NCBI GenBank assembly: GCA_013288945.1 | Contig: JABDAZ010000030.1 | Span: 1-34,014, forward strand | Origin: Bacteroidota bacterium | GTDB taxonomy: Bacteria; Bacteroidota; Bacteroidia; Chitinophagales; Chitinophagaceae | Direction of reading: 5' to 3' | Length of the DNA stretch: 34,014 bases | Part shown: in pieces, positions 24,719 through 33,350 of the stretch | Layout of the letters: each line of letters starts with the position of its first letter | Numbering within the stretch: the stretch's first letter is position 1 | Notes under the pieces: generated by a model | What the model saw: only the letters and a program-made list of their open reading frames with translations | What the model was told of the DNA's origin: nothing | Database searches by the model: none | Translations under genes and position numbers: made by a program

Positions 24719-25954
24719 ATGAAGTTTTTTTTTCTCCTTATTAATATTATCGCATTTTCTTATGCCGCAACCGCGCAGCGTTCGCTGGATTATTATATTC
24801 AATCTGCTTTGCAAAGCAGCCCCTTATTAAAAGATTATCAAAATCAAATCCGCGCAAATGGTATTGACAGCATGCGCATCCGCGCTCAATATAAAACGCA
24901 GGTAAATGGTAACAGCACAAATTATTATGCGCCCGTAATTGGTGGCTGGGGATATGATAACGCAATTACAAACGGCACAAATTTTAGCCAGCTAATTGGC
25001 GCCAATCAAAAATTGGTAAGCAAACAAAATATTCAAAACCAATATGAAGCCATTCGGTTGCAAAATCAATCGCTTGATATTTCTGGAAAAATTTCGGAGC
25101 AGGATTTGAAAAAAAGTATAACCACACAATACATCACTGCTTATGGAAGCTGGCAGCAATTCAATTATAATAATGAAATGCTTGCCTTATTAAAAAATGA
25201 AGAAAATATTTTAAAACAACTTGCGCAAAAAGGCGTGTACAGGCAAACTGATTATCTTACTTTTTTAGTAACTGTTCAGCAGCAGGAAATACAGATAAAA
25301 CAAATCCATTTGCAATATCAAAATGAATTTGCCATGCTGAATTATCTCAGCGGCATTAATGACACTTCTTTTACAGCGTTAACAATGCCTGCCCTGGATT
25401 CCAGCATTGTCGCGGGTTTGGATGGTTCTATCTTTTATAAACAATTTGAAAATGATAGTTTGAAATTGCGTAACAGCGATGCCCAAATTGATTTTTTATA
25501 CAAACCAAAAGTTACGGTTTATGCAGATGCAGGCTACCTGAGTTCCTTTGCGTTTATGGCTTATAAAAATTTTGGCGCAAGTGTTGGCGTTAATATAACT
25601 GTTCCGATTTATGATGGGCACCAGAAAAAAATGCAGCACGATAAAATTGCGATTGCAGAAGATACGCGCAAACAATACAGCAATTTTTTCCGCACACAAC
25701 ATGATCAGCAGATTGCGCAATTGCAACAACAATTACAATCAACACAACAATTGATTGATGAGACAACAAACCAACTTCGTTTTTCGCAGGGATTAATAGA
25801 TGCAAACAGAAAATTGTTGCAAACCGGCGATGCGCGCATTGCAGATTATATTATTGCCATCGGAAATTATCTGGCTGCGAAAAATGTTATCATTATTAAT
25901 ACAATCAGTAAAATGCAAATCATTAATCAACTGAATTACTGGAACAGAAAATGA
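24719..25954 (+). CDS. TolC-family outer-membrane efflux protein
   Basis: This 411-residue protein has a signal peptide ending near ATAQ (residue 19). It begins RSLDYYIQSALQSSPLLKDY, the usual first helix of TolC-type proteins, and contains long coiled-coil helices (about 100-150 and 300-390, rich in Gln, such as QLQQQLQSTQQLIDETTNQL). The second half repeats the first with FGASVGVNITVPIYDG. Length is in the normal range for the family. It forms the outer-membrane channel of a tripartite pump. Its stop codon overlaps the ATG of the adaptor gene by 4 nt. It starts 83 nt after the kinase gene, where TAATTTG, one base short of the -7 consensus, might serve as a weak internal promoter. Confidence 0.9.
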   Translation: MKFFFLLINIIAFSYAATAQRSLDYYIQSALQSSPLLKDYQNQIRANGIDSMRIRAQYKTQVNGNSTNYYAPVIGGWGYDNAITNGTNFSQLIGANQKLVSKQNIQNQYEAIRLQNQSLDISGKISEQDLKKSITTQYITAYGSWQQFNYNNEMLALLKNEENILKQLAQKGVYRQTDYLTFLVTVQQQEIQIKQIHLQYQNEFAMLNYLSGINDTSFTALTMPALDSSIVAGLDGSIFYKQFENDSLKLRNSDAQIDFLYKPKVTVYADAGYLSSFAFMAYKNFGASVGVNITVPIYDGHQKKMQHDKIAIAEDTRKQYSNFFRTQHDQQIAQLQQQLQSTQQLIDETTNQLRFSQGLIDANRKLLQTGDARIADYIIAIGNYLAAKNVIIINTISKMQIINQLNYWNRK

Positions 25955-26895
25955 AAAAGAAAATAATTTCTATACAAATTTTATTAGTCACGATTAGTTT
26001 ATTAATCACCGTTTCATCGTGCAAACAAAAAGAAGTTCAGAAAGAAACGGAAGATAAAACTGAAGAATCAACAGGCACGCCAGTTACGGTTACAAACGTA
26101 ACAACAGGCGCAATGAATGAAACTGTTGATGTGAATGCAGTGTCTTCTTTTCTTTTAAAAACTTATGTGAAAGCAAATGCAAATGGCTATTTACAATCCG
26201 TTAATGCGCAGGTTGGAAAGTATGTAAACAAAGGCCAGGATTTATTTATAATAAAAACAAAAGAAGCGCAAAGCCTTGGCAACACTGTAACGCAGCTTGA
26301 TACTTCATTACATTTTGAAGGAACGATTCATATCAAATCTCCCGGCAGCGGATATATTTCGCAACTCACTTATCAGTCTGGCGATTACGTGCAGGACAAT
26401 GAACAGCTCGCAATTATTATTGATACAAAAAGTTTCGTATTCATTCTTAATCTTCCATATGAATTGAAAAATTATATTCCTGAAAATAAAAATGTGCAAT
26501 TAAAATTACCAGACGGAACATTATTAAACGGAATTATTGCAAATGCATTACCAACTGTTGACGCAGTTTCGCAAACACAGAATTATATTATTAAAGTAAA
26601 TACAAACAAACAAATTCCTGAAAACTTAATTGCCAAAGTGAGTTTATTAAAAAACGAAAAATCAAATACAGTTTCTGTTCCGAAAGCAGCAGTATTAACG
26701 GATGAATCGCAAAGTAATTTTTGGATAATGAAAATGATTGACAGCAATACGGCTATAAAAACAATCATTAAAAAAGGAATTGAAACAAATAATAATGTTG
26801 AAATCCTTTCTCCCATTTTATCCGCAAATGATAAAATTATTATCACTGGAAATTATGGTTTATCAGATACCGCAAAAGTATCCGTACAAAATTAA
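25951..26895 (+). CDS. RND efflux periplasmic adaptor lipoprotein (membrane fusion protein)
   Basis: This 314-residue protein has a lipoprotein signal with lipobox VSSC and lipidated Cys 24. A charged linker follows (KEVQKETEDKTEEST). The first lipoyl half is near 60-100 (VKANANGYLQSVNAQVGKYVNKGQDLFII) and the second half near 125-150 (IKSPGSGYISQLTYQSGDYVQDNEQLAII). The helical hairpin between them is nearly absent, about 15 residues, so this is a short adaptor type. Beta-barrel and membrane-proximal domains complete it. The tolC-like gene overlaps upstream by 4 nt and the pump gene overlaps by 1 nt downstream (TAATG), so the three are made together. Confidence 0.9.
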   Translation: MKKKIISIQILLVTISLLITVSSCKQKEVQKETEDKTEESTGTPVTVTNVTTGAMNETVDVNAVSSFLLKTYVKANANGYLQSVNAQVGKYVNKGQDLFIIKTKEAQSLGNTVTQLDTSLHFEGTIHIKSPGSGYISQLTYQSGDYVQDNEQLAIIIDTKSFVFILNLPYELKNYIPENKNVQLKLPDGTLLNGIIANALPTVDAVSQTQNYIIKVNTNKQIPENLIAKVSLLKNEKSNTVSVPKAAVLTDESQSNFWIMKMIDSNTAIKTIIKKGIETNNNVEILSPILSANDKIIITGNYGLSDTAKVSVQN

Positions 26896-29800
26896 TGTTC
26901 ATGAACAAACGTAATTTTTTTATCGCTTATAAAAATCCTTTATCGGTTATTGTTGTGCTGATTATTTTGGGCGGATTATTTGCATACAGCAAAATGCAAA
27001 CTGCGCTTTTTCCTGAAATTACTTTTCCTAAAATAAAAATTATTGCAGATGCAGGACAACAACCTGTAAAAAAAATGATGGTCACCGTAACGCGCGAATT
27101 AGAGAATGCCATCAAGCAAGTGCCGGATTTAAAAATGATACGAAGCACTACAAGCCGCGGCAGTTGCGAGATTTCAGCGTTTATGGCTTGGAAAGCTGAT
27201 ATCGATATCAGCCAGCAACGCATTGAATCGAAGATTAATGAAATAAGAAATTTACTTCCGCCGGGCATTCAAATTTCTGTTGAAAGAATGAACCCGGCTA
27301 TATTGCCTGTCATTGGTTATTCATTAGAAAGTAAAACGCGCTCGCCAATTGATATGAAAATTTTGGCGATGTACACCATCAAACCATTCTTATCACAAGT
27401 GGAAGGAATTTCGGAAATCCGCGTGATTGGTGGCAAAACAAAAGAGTATTGGCTGGTGCTCGACATACGTAAAATGAGTACGCTTGGTATAACGCCGGAC
27501 ATTATTAATACATCATTAAGCCAAACGAATTTTATAAAATCAAATGGTTATATAAGCGATTACAGGTTATTGTATCTCACACTTACGGATGCATCTGTAA
27601 ATTCAAAAAATGATTTGGAAAATATTGTTGTCAGCAATAATGGAAAGCGAATTGTTTTATTAAAAGATATTGCTGATGTACAAATTCAGGAAGCAAAAGA
27701 ATACATAAAAATAAATGCAAACGGCCACGAAAGTATTTTGCTTGCAGTGATAAAACAACCAAAAGCAAACCTGGTTGATGTGTCGGATAAAATGCAAACC
27801 AAGCTACAGGATTTGAAAAAAATTTTACCAAAAGATGTAACGATTGAACCTTATTATGTGCAGGCAGATTTTGTAAAAGATTCTATAAAAAGTGTAACAG
27901 ATAGTTTATGGATTGGGCTTGCACTTGCCATTATTGTTGCCATAATTTTTTTACGATCTTTTAAAGCAAGTGCAGTTATTTTAATTACAATTCCTGTTAC
28001 TTTATTATTAACGGTTATTATTTTATATGCGCTGGGGCAAACGTTTAATATCATGACACTCGGCGCCATGGCGGCTTCCATCGGATTGATAATAGATGAT
28101 GCCATTGTTGTTGTGGAACAAATTCACCGCACGCACGAGGAACATCCTGATTATGAACCAGGCATTTTAGTTAAAAAATCTATTCAATATTTATTTCCTG
28201 CAATGGTAGGTTCGTCGTTAAGTACCATTGTAATTTTTATTCCTTTCGCATTAATGAGCGGTGTTGCTGGCGCATATTTTAATGTGCTTACCAACACAAT
28301 GATCATCACATTAATCTCTTCGTTTTTTGTAACATGGTTGGCGCTGCGGGTTTTGTATATATTATTTTCTTCTTCAAAAAAAAATATCAAAAAACAAAAA
28401 CCACATGCAGTCAAAAATCAGCGTTGGGTAAAATTTTTTATTACAAAACCATATATCAGTTTAATAATAATTATTGGTTTTGCTCTTTCTGTTTTTTATA
28501 TCTTACCAAAATTAGAAACAGGTTTTTTACCAGAGATGGATGAAGGAAGTATTGTGCTTGATTACAATTCACCAGCCGGAACTTCGCTTGAAGAAACAGA
28601 CAGGATTTTACGTGAAGTTGAAAAAATAATCGTGCAGGTTCCAGAAGTGGAAACTTACTCGCGCAGAACCGGAACGCAAATGGGTTTTTATATTACAGAA
28701 CCAAACCGCGGAGATTATTTAATACAATTAAAAAAAACGCGCACAAAAACTACAGAAGAAGTAATTGCAGTTATAAGGAAAAAGATAGAAGCCTCACAAC
28801 CCTCGCTGCGCGTGGATTTCGGGCAAGTGATTACTGATATGCTTGGAGATTTAATGAGTTCGGTTCAACCAATTGAAATAAAAATTTTTGGCAACGATGA
28901 AAAAATTTTGCAACAATTATCAACACAAGCTGCAGGCATTGTTTCAAAAATAAATGGAACTGCAGATGTGTTTAATGGAATTGTAATTGCAGGGCCATCT
29001 ATTAATATTCAACCAAATTATTCGTCGCTTGCGCAGTTTGGTATCACGCCAAATAATTTGCAATTTCAATTGCAGTCTGCGTTGGAAGGCAATGTTGCAG
29101 GCACCGTTTATGATCGCGAGCAACTTGCTGACATACGAATGGTTTATCCTGGAAGCAAAACATTTAGTGTTGCTGATATTAATAAGCTTCCAGTTTTTTT
29201 ACCGAATGGAAATTTGAAACCGATTAATGAACTCGCCAATGTAAAAATAAATTCCGGCGATGCAGAAATTGAAAGGCAGGATTTGCAATCAATAGGAATA
29301 ATAACGGCGCGCTTAGACAACCGCGATTTAGGAAGCGCGATTAATGAAATACAAAAACAACTTTCAGCGAAACTCGCGCTGCCACAGGGTTATTCGATAG
29401 TGTATGGTGGAGCATATGCAGAGCAGCAACAATCTTTTAAAGAATTATTAATGATATTAATTACATCAAGCCTGCTTGTGTTTGGTGTGTTGTTATTTTT
29501 ATTTAAAGATTTTCGCATTGCATTTATTATTTTATTTATTGCGTTGCTTGGTATTGCAGGAAGTTACATTGCATTATACATTACAAACACGCCATTAAAC
29601 GTTGGCAGTTATACAGGATTAATAATGATTGTTGGCATTGTTGCAGAAAATGCAATCTTTACTTTTTTACAATTCAATGACGCATTAAAAACTTCAGGCA
29701 ATGTTGATGAAGCAATTATTTATTCCATTTCAACACGGTTGCGGCCTAAGCTGATGACCGCACTGGGCGCGATTATTGCGCTGTTGCCGATTGCGCTTGG

Positions 29801-29945
29801 TATTGGAACGGGCGCACAATTACACCAGCCTTTGGCCATTGCTGTGATTGGTGGCTTTATCGGCGCGCTGCCATTATTATTAATCGTGTTGCCAGGTTTG
29901 CTGAGAATTTTTTATAAAACAAAAAGCAATATTTACACAGCATAA
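26895..29945 (+). CDS. RND-family efflux transporter permease
   Basis: This 1016-residue protein has the RND layout: TM1 near 13-30, a large periplasmic domain, TM2-6 (about 335-480), TM7 near 520, a second periplasmic domain, and TM8-12 near 845-1010. TM4 holds the proton-relay pair Asp 401-Asp 402 in GLIIDDAIVVVEQ. Conserved stretches include RSTTSRGSCEISAFMAW and GFLPEMDEGSIVLDYNSPAGTS, the latter resembling the EMDEGSI block of heavy-metal and HAE-like RND pumps. Substrate is not decidable, since the Met/Asp sites of CusA/CzcA cannot be assigned without alignment. A second ATG lies two codons downstream (26901). It is the last gene of the coupled pump operon; about 200 nt separate it from the ArsB-like gene. 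Confidence 0.92.
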   Translation: MFMNKRNFFIAYKNPLSVIVVLIILGGLFAYSKMQTALFPEITFPKIKIIADAGQQPVKKMMVTVTRELENAIKQVPDLKMIRSTTSRGSCEISAFMAWKADIDISQQRIESKINEIRNLLPPGIQISVERMNPAILPVIGYSLESKTRSPIDMKILAMYTIKPFLSQVEGISEIRVIGGKTKEYWLVLDIRKMSTLGITPDIINTSLSQTNFIKSNGYISDYRLLYLTLTDASVNSKNDLENIVVSNNGKRIVLLKDIADVQIQEAKEYIKINANGHESILLAVIKQPKANLVDVSDKMQTKLQDLKKILPKDVTIEPYYVQADFVKDSIKSVTDSLWIGLALAIIVAIIFLRSFKASAVILITIPVTLLLTVIILYALGQTFNIMTLGAMAASIGLIIDDAIVVVEQIHRTHEEHPDYEPGILVKKSIQYLFPAMVGSSLSTIVIFIPFALMSGVAGAYFNVLTNTMIITLISSFFVTWLALRVLYILFSSSKKNIKKQKPHAVKNQRWVKFFITKPYISLIIIIGFALSVFYILPKLETGFLPEMDEGSIVLDYNSPAGTSLEETDRILREVEKIIVQVPEVETYSRRTGTQMGFYITEPNRGDYLIQLKKTRTKTTEEVIAVIRKKIEASQPSLRVDFGQVITDMLGDLMSSVQPIEIKIFGNDEKILQQLSTQAAGIVSKINGTADVFNGIVIAGPSINIQPNYSSLAQFGITPNNLQFQLQSALEGNVAGTVYDREQLADIRMVYPGSKTFSVADINKLPVFLPNGNLKPINELANVKINSGDAEIERQDLQSIGIITARLDNRDLGSAINEIQKQLSAKLALPQGYSIVYGGAYAEQQQSFKELLMILITSSLLVFGVLLFLFKDFRIAFIILFIALLGIAGSYIALYITNTPLNVGSYTGLIMIVGIVAENAIFTFLQFNDALKTSGNVDEAIIYSISTRLRPKLMTALGAIIALLPIALGIGTGAQLHQPLAIAVIGGFIGALPLLLIVLPGLLRIFYKTKSNIYTA

Positions 29946-30143
29946 CCATGTTTTGCTTTATTATCACAACAAAAAATCTTCATTATATTTTTCATTAACC
30001 AGATAATTATTTTATAAAAGCTTTGATAATCGGTTAAAAAATATTGCAGTTTATTATAAAAAACTTTCTCATTAATAATAAAAAATAAAACAGACAATGG
30101 ATGGATATTTGTATAAATCTTAACCAGGTTTTAAAACAAAAAG

Positions 30144-31391
30144 ATGTTTCAAATAGCTGTCTGGATTATTTCTTTTATGTCTGTTGCAGGTGTTATTATA
30201 AGGCCGTTTAAATTACCTGAAGCAGTGTGGGCTGTAAGCGGAGCCGCGCTGCTATTGGTTTTCGGGCTGATGAAACCTTCGGAATGTTTAACAGGAATTG
30301 CAAAAGGAACAGATGTTTATCTTTTTCTTACAGGTATGATGTTACTCGCAGAAACAGCGCGCGAAGAAAAATTATTTGATTGGCTCGCAGCTTATGCAAC
30401 CAATCTTGCAAAAGGTTCACCGGGAAAACTTTTTCTTCTTATTTACTCAGTGGGAATTATTGTTACCATTTTTTTATCAAACGATGCAACCGCAGTTGTA
30501 TTAACGCCAGCAGTTGCAGCCGCAATGAAAACTGCAAAAGTACAAAAGCCACTTCCCTATTTATTAATATGTGCATTTATTGCGAACGCTGCATCGTTTG
30601 TGTTGCCCATTTCAAACCCTGCAAATCTTGTAATTTATGGAAGCCATATGCCGCCATTATTAAAGTGGGTTCCGCAATATATTTTGCCTTCCATTTTTTC
30701 TATCGTCGTAACCTATATTATGCTTCGCTTTACGCAAAAAAATTCATTGAAAGAAAATATTGAATGCAATATTCATGTTCCTGAACTTTCGCATGGTGGC
30801 AAAACTGCAATTATTGGTATTGCTGCTACGGCAATTATTTTATTGGTTTCGTCAGCCTTAAATATTCAACTTGGTTTGCCAACATTTATAACTAGTATTA
30901 TAACTTCTGCTATTGTATTGATCAGCGCAAAAAAAAATCCGACAATAATTATAAAAGGCGTTTCGTGGCTGGTGTTGCCGTTGGTTGCAGGTTTGTTTGT
31001 AATTGTAGAAGCGCTTAATAAAACCGGCATTATTGATACGCTTACAAATTATTTGCACCAGCAATCAGAACAATCTGTTGCAAAAACTGCCTGGGCAAGC
31101 GGCTCTATAATTGCCGTTGCAAGCAACTTAATGAACAACCTTCCTGCAGGATTAATTGCTGGCGATGCAGTGCATGGCAACGTGCCGGAAATAATTAAAA
31201 GCGCCGTACTTATCGGTGTTGATTTGGGCCCAAACCTTTCGATAACTGGTTCGCTTGCAACCATACTTTGGCTCGTTGCATTGCGCCGCGAAGGGCATAC
31301 TATTTCTGCGTGGGCTTTTTTAAAATTCGGAATCGTAATTATGTTTCCTGCACTTTTATTTGCTATTGCATCTTTGTTTATTTCTATTTGA
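30144..31391 (+). CDS. ArsB-type arsenite/ion transporter family protein
   Basis: This 415-residue membrane protein has about 10-11 hydrophobic segments and conserved blocks of the ArsB/ion transporter superfamily. GTDVYLFLTGMMLLAE is near 65-80, FLSNDATAVVLTPAV near 112-126, SNPANLVIYGSHMP near 157-170, and SNLMNNLPAGL near 325. This two-fold repeated layout with N-D-A-T and N-N-L-P motifs is that of ArsB-type arsenite/antimonite extruders, though relatives carry other anions. No arsR, arsC or arsA is adjacent, so arsenic as substrate is inference. The gene starts 198 nt after the RND permease on the same strand. GATATTTG at 30104-30111 is one base off the -7 consensus and may be its promoter. 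Confidence 0.85.
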   Translation: MFQIAVWIISFMSVAGVIIRPFKLPEAVWAVSGAALLLVFGLMKPSECLTGIAKGTDVYLFLTGMMLLAETAREEKLFDWLAAYATNLAKGSPGKLFLLIYSVGIIVTIFLSNDATAVVLTPAVAAAMKTAKVQKPLPYLLICAFIANAASFVLPISNPANLVIYGSHMPPLLKWVPQYILPSIFSIVVTYIMLRFTQKNSLKENIECNIHVPELSHGGKTAIIGIAATAIILLVSSALNIQLGLPTFITSIITSAIVLISAKKNPTIIIKGVSWLVLPLVAGLFVIVEALNKTGIIDTLTNYLHQQSEQSVAKTAWASGSIIAVASNLMNNLPAGLIAGDAVHGNVPEIIKSAVLIGVDLGPNLSITGSLATILWLVALRREGHTISAWAFLKFGIVIMFPALLFAIASLFISI

Positions 31392-31426
31392 ATTTTTATT
31401 AATGATTTTTATTAAAAAAATTCAAA
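31387..31426. terminator. AT-rich hairpin between convergent ArsB-like and DUF1223 genes
   Basis: TTTGAATTTTT (31387-31397) pairs with AAAAATTCAAA (31416-31426) around an 18-nt loop. It lies between two convergent stop codons and overlaps the plus-strand stop. The stem is weak in G-C pairs, so terminator activity is plausible but uncertain. Confidence 0.42.
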
Positions 31427-31438
31427 AGCCAAATAATA

Positions 31439-32194
31439 TTATTGCAACAACTTTTCTGCAGCGCTTGTTATTTTCAAATCATTTTTATTTTGAACAAATG
31501 CGATTACTTTAAAATCTTTTGCAACCATTCCTGCTGGTATTAATAAATTAATATTTCCAGCATTATTTGTTGCCATTTTAAAAACGCGGACCACATTAAC
31601 GTGTTGTAATTTTTTGCCTTCGTTCTCTCCTTTTTTTACATCGCTTATTGCATGCAATTGCACCAATGCAAAATTTATAAAATCATTATTTGCATTGTTT
31701 ACTTTATAATCTACATTAATAAATTTGTTGTCGTTGTTTTTTACATCAATTGAAATGGCGGATGTATTTGCAATATTTAATTCCTGCGAAATTGTTTTGC
31801 GTAATTTATTTTCATCTGAACCAACAAATTCTGTTTTACCATTTACAACAATTTGCGGCGTGTAAATGCTGGTTAAATTAAATGTTGAAGCATATTGTTT
31901 TTGCCTGTTTGTAAAATCCGCATTACTGTAAATATCCTTCCAGCCAAGCTGGTTCCAGTAATCAACATGAAAGCCCAAAACAAAAACATTATTTTTAAAT
32001 TCCTTCGAAACCTTTGCCAGTGCTTCATCTGCGGGCGGGCAACTTGAACAGCCTTCTGAAGTAAACAATTCAACAACTGCAAAACCCTGCATATTTTTTT
32101 CTTTTATTTTTATAAAATTATTTTTATTAATAAAAGAAATGAGTAGAAACAACATTAATAACAAAACAGGAAGGATGATTAATAATTTTTTCAT
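31439..32194 (-). CDS. DUF1223 thioredoxin-like protein, membrane-anchored or secreted
   Basis: This 251-residue protein has an N-terminal hydrophobic anchor (about 4-22) and then the DUF1223 pattern. VVELFTSEGCSSCPPAD has Cys 49 and Cys 52 in a CxxC redox motif. It continues with FHVDYWNQLGWKDIYSNADFTNRQKQYA and IYTPQIVVNG, the cis-Pro region of the thioredoxin fold. The C-terminal half (about 150-251) is a beta-rich DUF1223 extension. The domain is widespread but its substrate is not established; a periplasmic thiol role is inference. The minus strand has TATTTTTG 20 nt before the ATG, a consensus -7 box. The gene ends opposite the ArsB-like gene, with a weak hairpin between them. Confidence 0.9.
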   Translation of the reverse strand: MKKLLIILPVLLLMLFLLISFINKNNFIKIKEKNMQGFAVVELFTSEGCSSCPPADEALAKVSKEFKNNVFVLGFHVDYWNQLGWKDIYSNADFTNRQKQYASTFNLTSIYTPQIVVNGKTEFVGSDENKLRKTISQELNIANTSAISIDVKNNDNKFINVDYKVNNANNDFINFALVQLHAISDVKKGENEGKKLQHVNVVRVFKMATNNAGNINLLIPAGMVAKDFKVIAFVQNKNDLKITSAAEKLLQ

Positions 32195-32213
32195 GGCAAA
32201 TGATTTTCATTAT

Positions 32214-32221
32214 CAAAAATA
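32214..32221 (-). promoter_or_regulatory. Candidate -7 promoter element for the DUF1223 gene
   Basis: The minus strand reads TATTTTTG, an exact TAnnTTTG match, 20 nt before the ATG at 32194. The -33 region is T-rich but has no TTTG at the expected distance. Confidence 0.42.
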
Positions 32222-32275
32222 AAAATTAAAGAAAAAGGTTTATGTCGTGAAATTGACAGAAAAATTTATAACTAG

Positions 32276-33238
32276 TTACTGTGTTTTTTCTTCCGCGCCT
32301 TTAATCATAAACACTGCGGGAACCGGCCGCTGGCCTTCATTATCAGATGGTTTGATGGTTTCTTTTCCATTAATAAGCATGCAACTGCTTCCGCCGCCGT
32401 CAACATTTAATGCTTCATAACAACCTAAGCTTTTTAAAATTTTGGCTTCCTGCATTAATGTGGCGCCATCGGCAACGCCGGCGGAACGGCCTTGAATTAC
32501 AAGAATAATTAAATAGCCTTTGTCAGTATAACCCATTGCTGTGCGCGGGCTTTTTTCATTTTCTTTTCCAACAAATAATTGTTCTTCCTTGTTTGTTATT
32601 AATATTTCTCCATCGTGAATTAATGTCGGGCCCCCGCCAACTGCAGTTTCCATTTTCCACCATTTCCATTCCACATCATCCAAATCTGTTATTGATGGAT
32701 TTGAAATTTCTCCTTTGGAAAGTACGGGCGAAAATTCAAATGCATAAGGTTTGCGGTGAAAAGAATCTGTGTAAATCCATGCAACATCGGCTTTTCTTTT
32801 TTTATCAATTCCAATGGCGCTGCGCGTGGGATAATAATATAAAGTAGAATCGTTGCCAATCCCTTTTAACGAAACAACGTTGTAAGCAACCAGTTTTCCA
32901 TTCTTCATAACCATATTAAGATTTTGATTAGTAGAGAAAGAAAAAAAAGTGCAGTTAACAACAATGTATGGCGATTTTTGCTGTCGATAATATTGCGATG
33001 GCGTGTAACGCTGTCCAGTGCCGGTTTGCGCGCTGAACGAAATATTTTTATCTTTTAATTTTGCAGCAACATAATATGCAATAAACGGCGCACCATCTAA
33101 CGAATCAAAAGTTTTATAAACATGTATTGATGGTGGAAGTTTGCCGAATAATGTATCTGCTTTTTGCCATTTTATTTGTGCAAATGCAAAACTTGTAGCA
33201 TTAATAAATAAAGTAAAGATTAATAATTTGCGCAGCAA
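32276..33238 (-). CDS. Secreted phosphodiester glycosidase family protein (NAGPA domain)
   Basis: This 320-residue protein begins at a TTG codon (33238): no ATG, GTG or stop precedes it in frame within the visible upstream stretch, and the next in-frame ATG is about 100 codons inside. With TTG the product has a good signal peptide (MLRKLLIFTLFINATSFAFAQ), which supports this start. The NAGPA domain (PF09992) is shown by VVNCTFFSF near 93-101, GGGPTLIHDGE in the middle, and ALNVDGGGSSCMLINGK near 275-292, the family's hallmark glycine-rich turn. Named for the enzyme that uncovers mannose 6-phosphate in animals, bacterial members are thought to act on sugar phosphodiesters or exopolysaccharide. 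It lies downstream of lipA on the same strand, across a heptamer element. Confidence 0.88.
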   Translation of the reverse strand: MLRKLLIFTLFINATSFAFAQIKWQKADTLFGKLPPSIHVYKTFDSLDGAPFIAYYVAAKLKDKNISFSAQTGTGQRYTPSQYYRQQKSPYIVVNCTFFSFSTNQNLNMVMKNGKLVAYNVVSLKGIGNDSTLYYYPTRSAIGIDKKRKADVAWIYTDSFHRKPYAFEFSPVLSKGEISNPSITDLDDVEWKWWKMETAVGGGPTLIHDGEILITNKEEQLFVGKENEKSPRTAMGYTDKGYLIILVIQGRSAGVADGATLMQEAKILKSLGCYEALNVDGGGSSCMLINGKETIKPSDNEGQRPVPAVFMIKGAEEKTQ

Positions 33239-33255
33239 TGTATAACGATTGAAAA

Positions 33256-33350
33256 ACGTAAAATAATTAATGTAAAATATAGAATGTAAGAGATCGGTTT
33301 TTATATTTTATTAATGCAAGCTTTTACATTTTGAATTTTACATTCAACAT
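33256..33350. repeat. Inverted pair of heptamer arrays (intergenic element 2)
   Basis: The left arm (33256-33290) is five contiguous heptamers on the plus strand: ACGTAAA, ATAATTA, ATGTAAA, ATATAGA, ATGTAAG. The right arm (33323-33350) read on the minus strand is ATGTTGA, ATGTAAA, ATTCAAA, ATGTAAA. One 21-nt block of each arm (33269-33289 and 33322-33342) is complementary at 17 of 21 positions, so a long hairpin can form. The right arm abuts the lipA stop codon (33351-33353). The left arm ends 18 nt before the TTG start of the NAGPA-family gene. This is the same placement as element 1 at 7457-7602, with a different heptamer sequence. Confidence 0.8.

Noticed and set aside
30144-31391. Classical ars operon
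   Set aside because: Only an ArsB-type carrier is present; no arsR, arsC, arsA or acr3 is adjacent.
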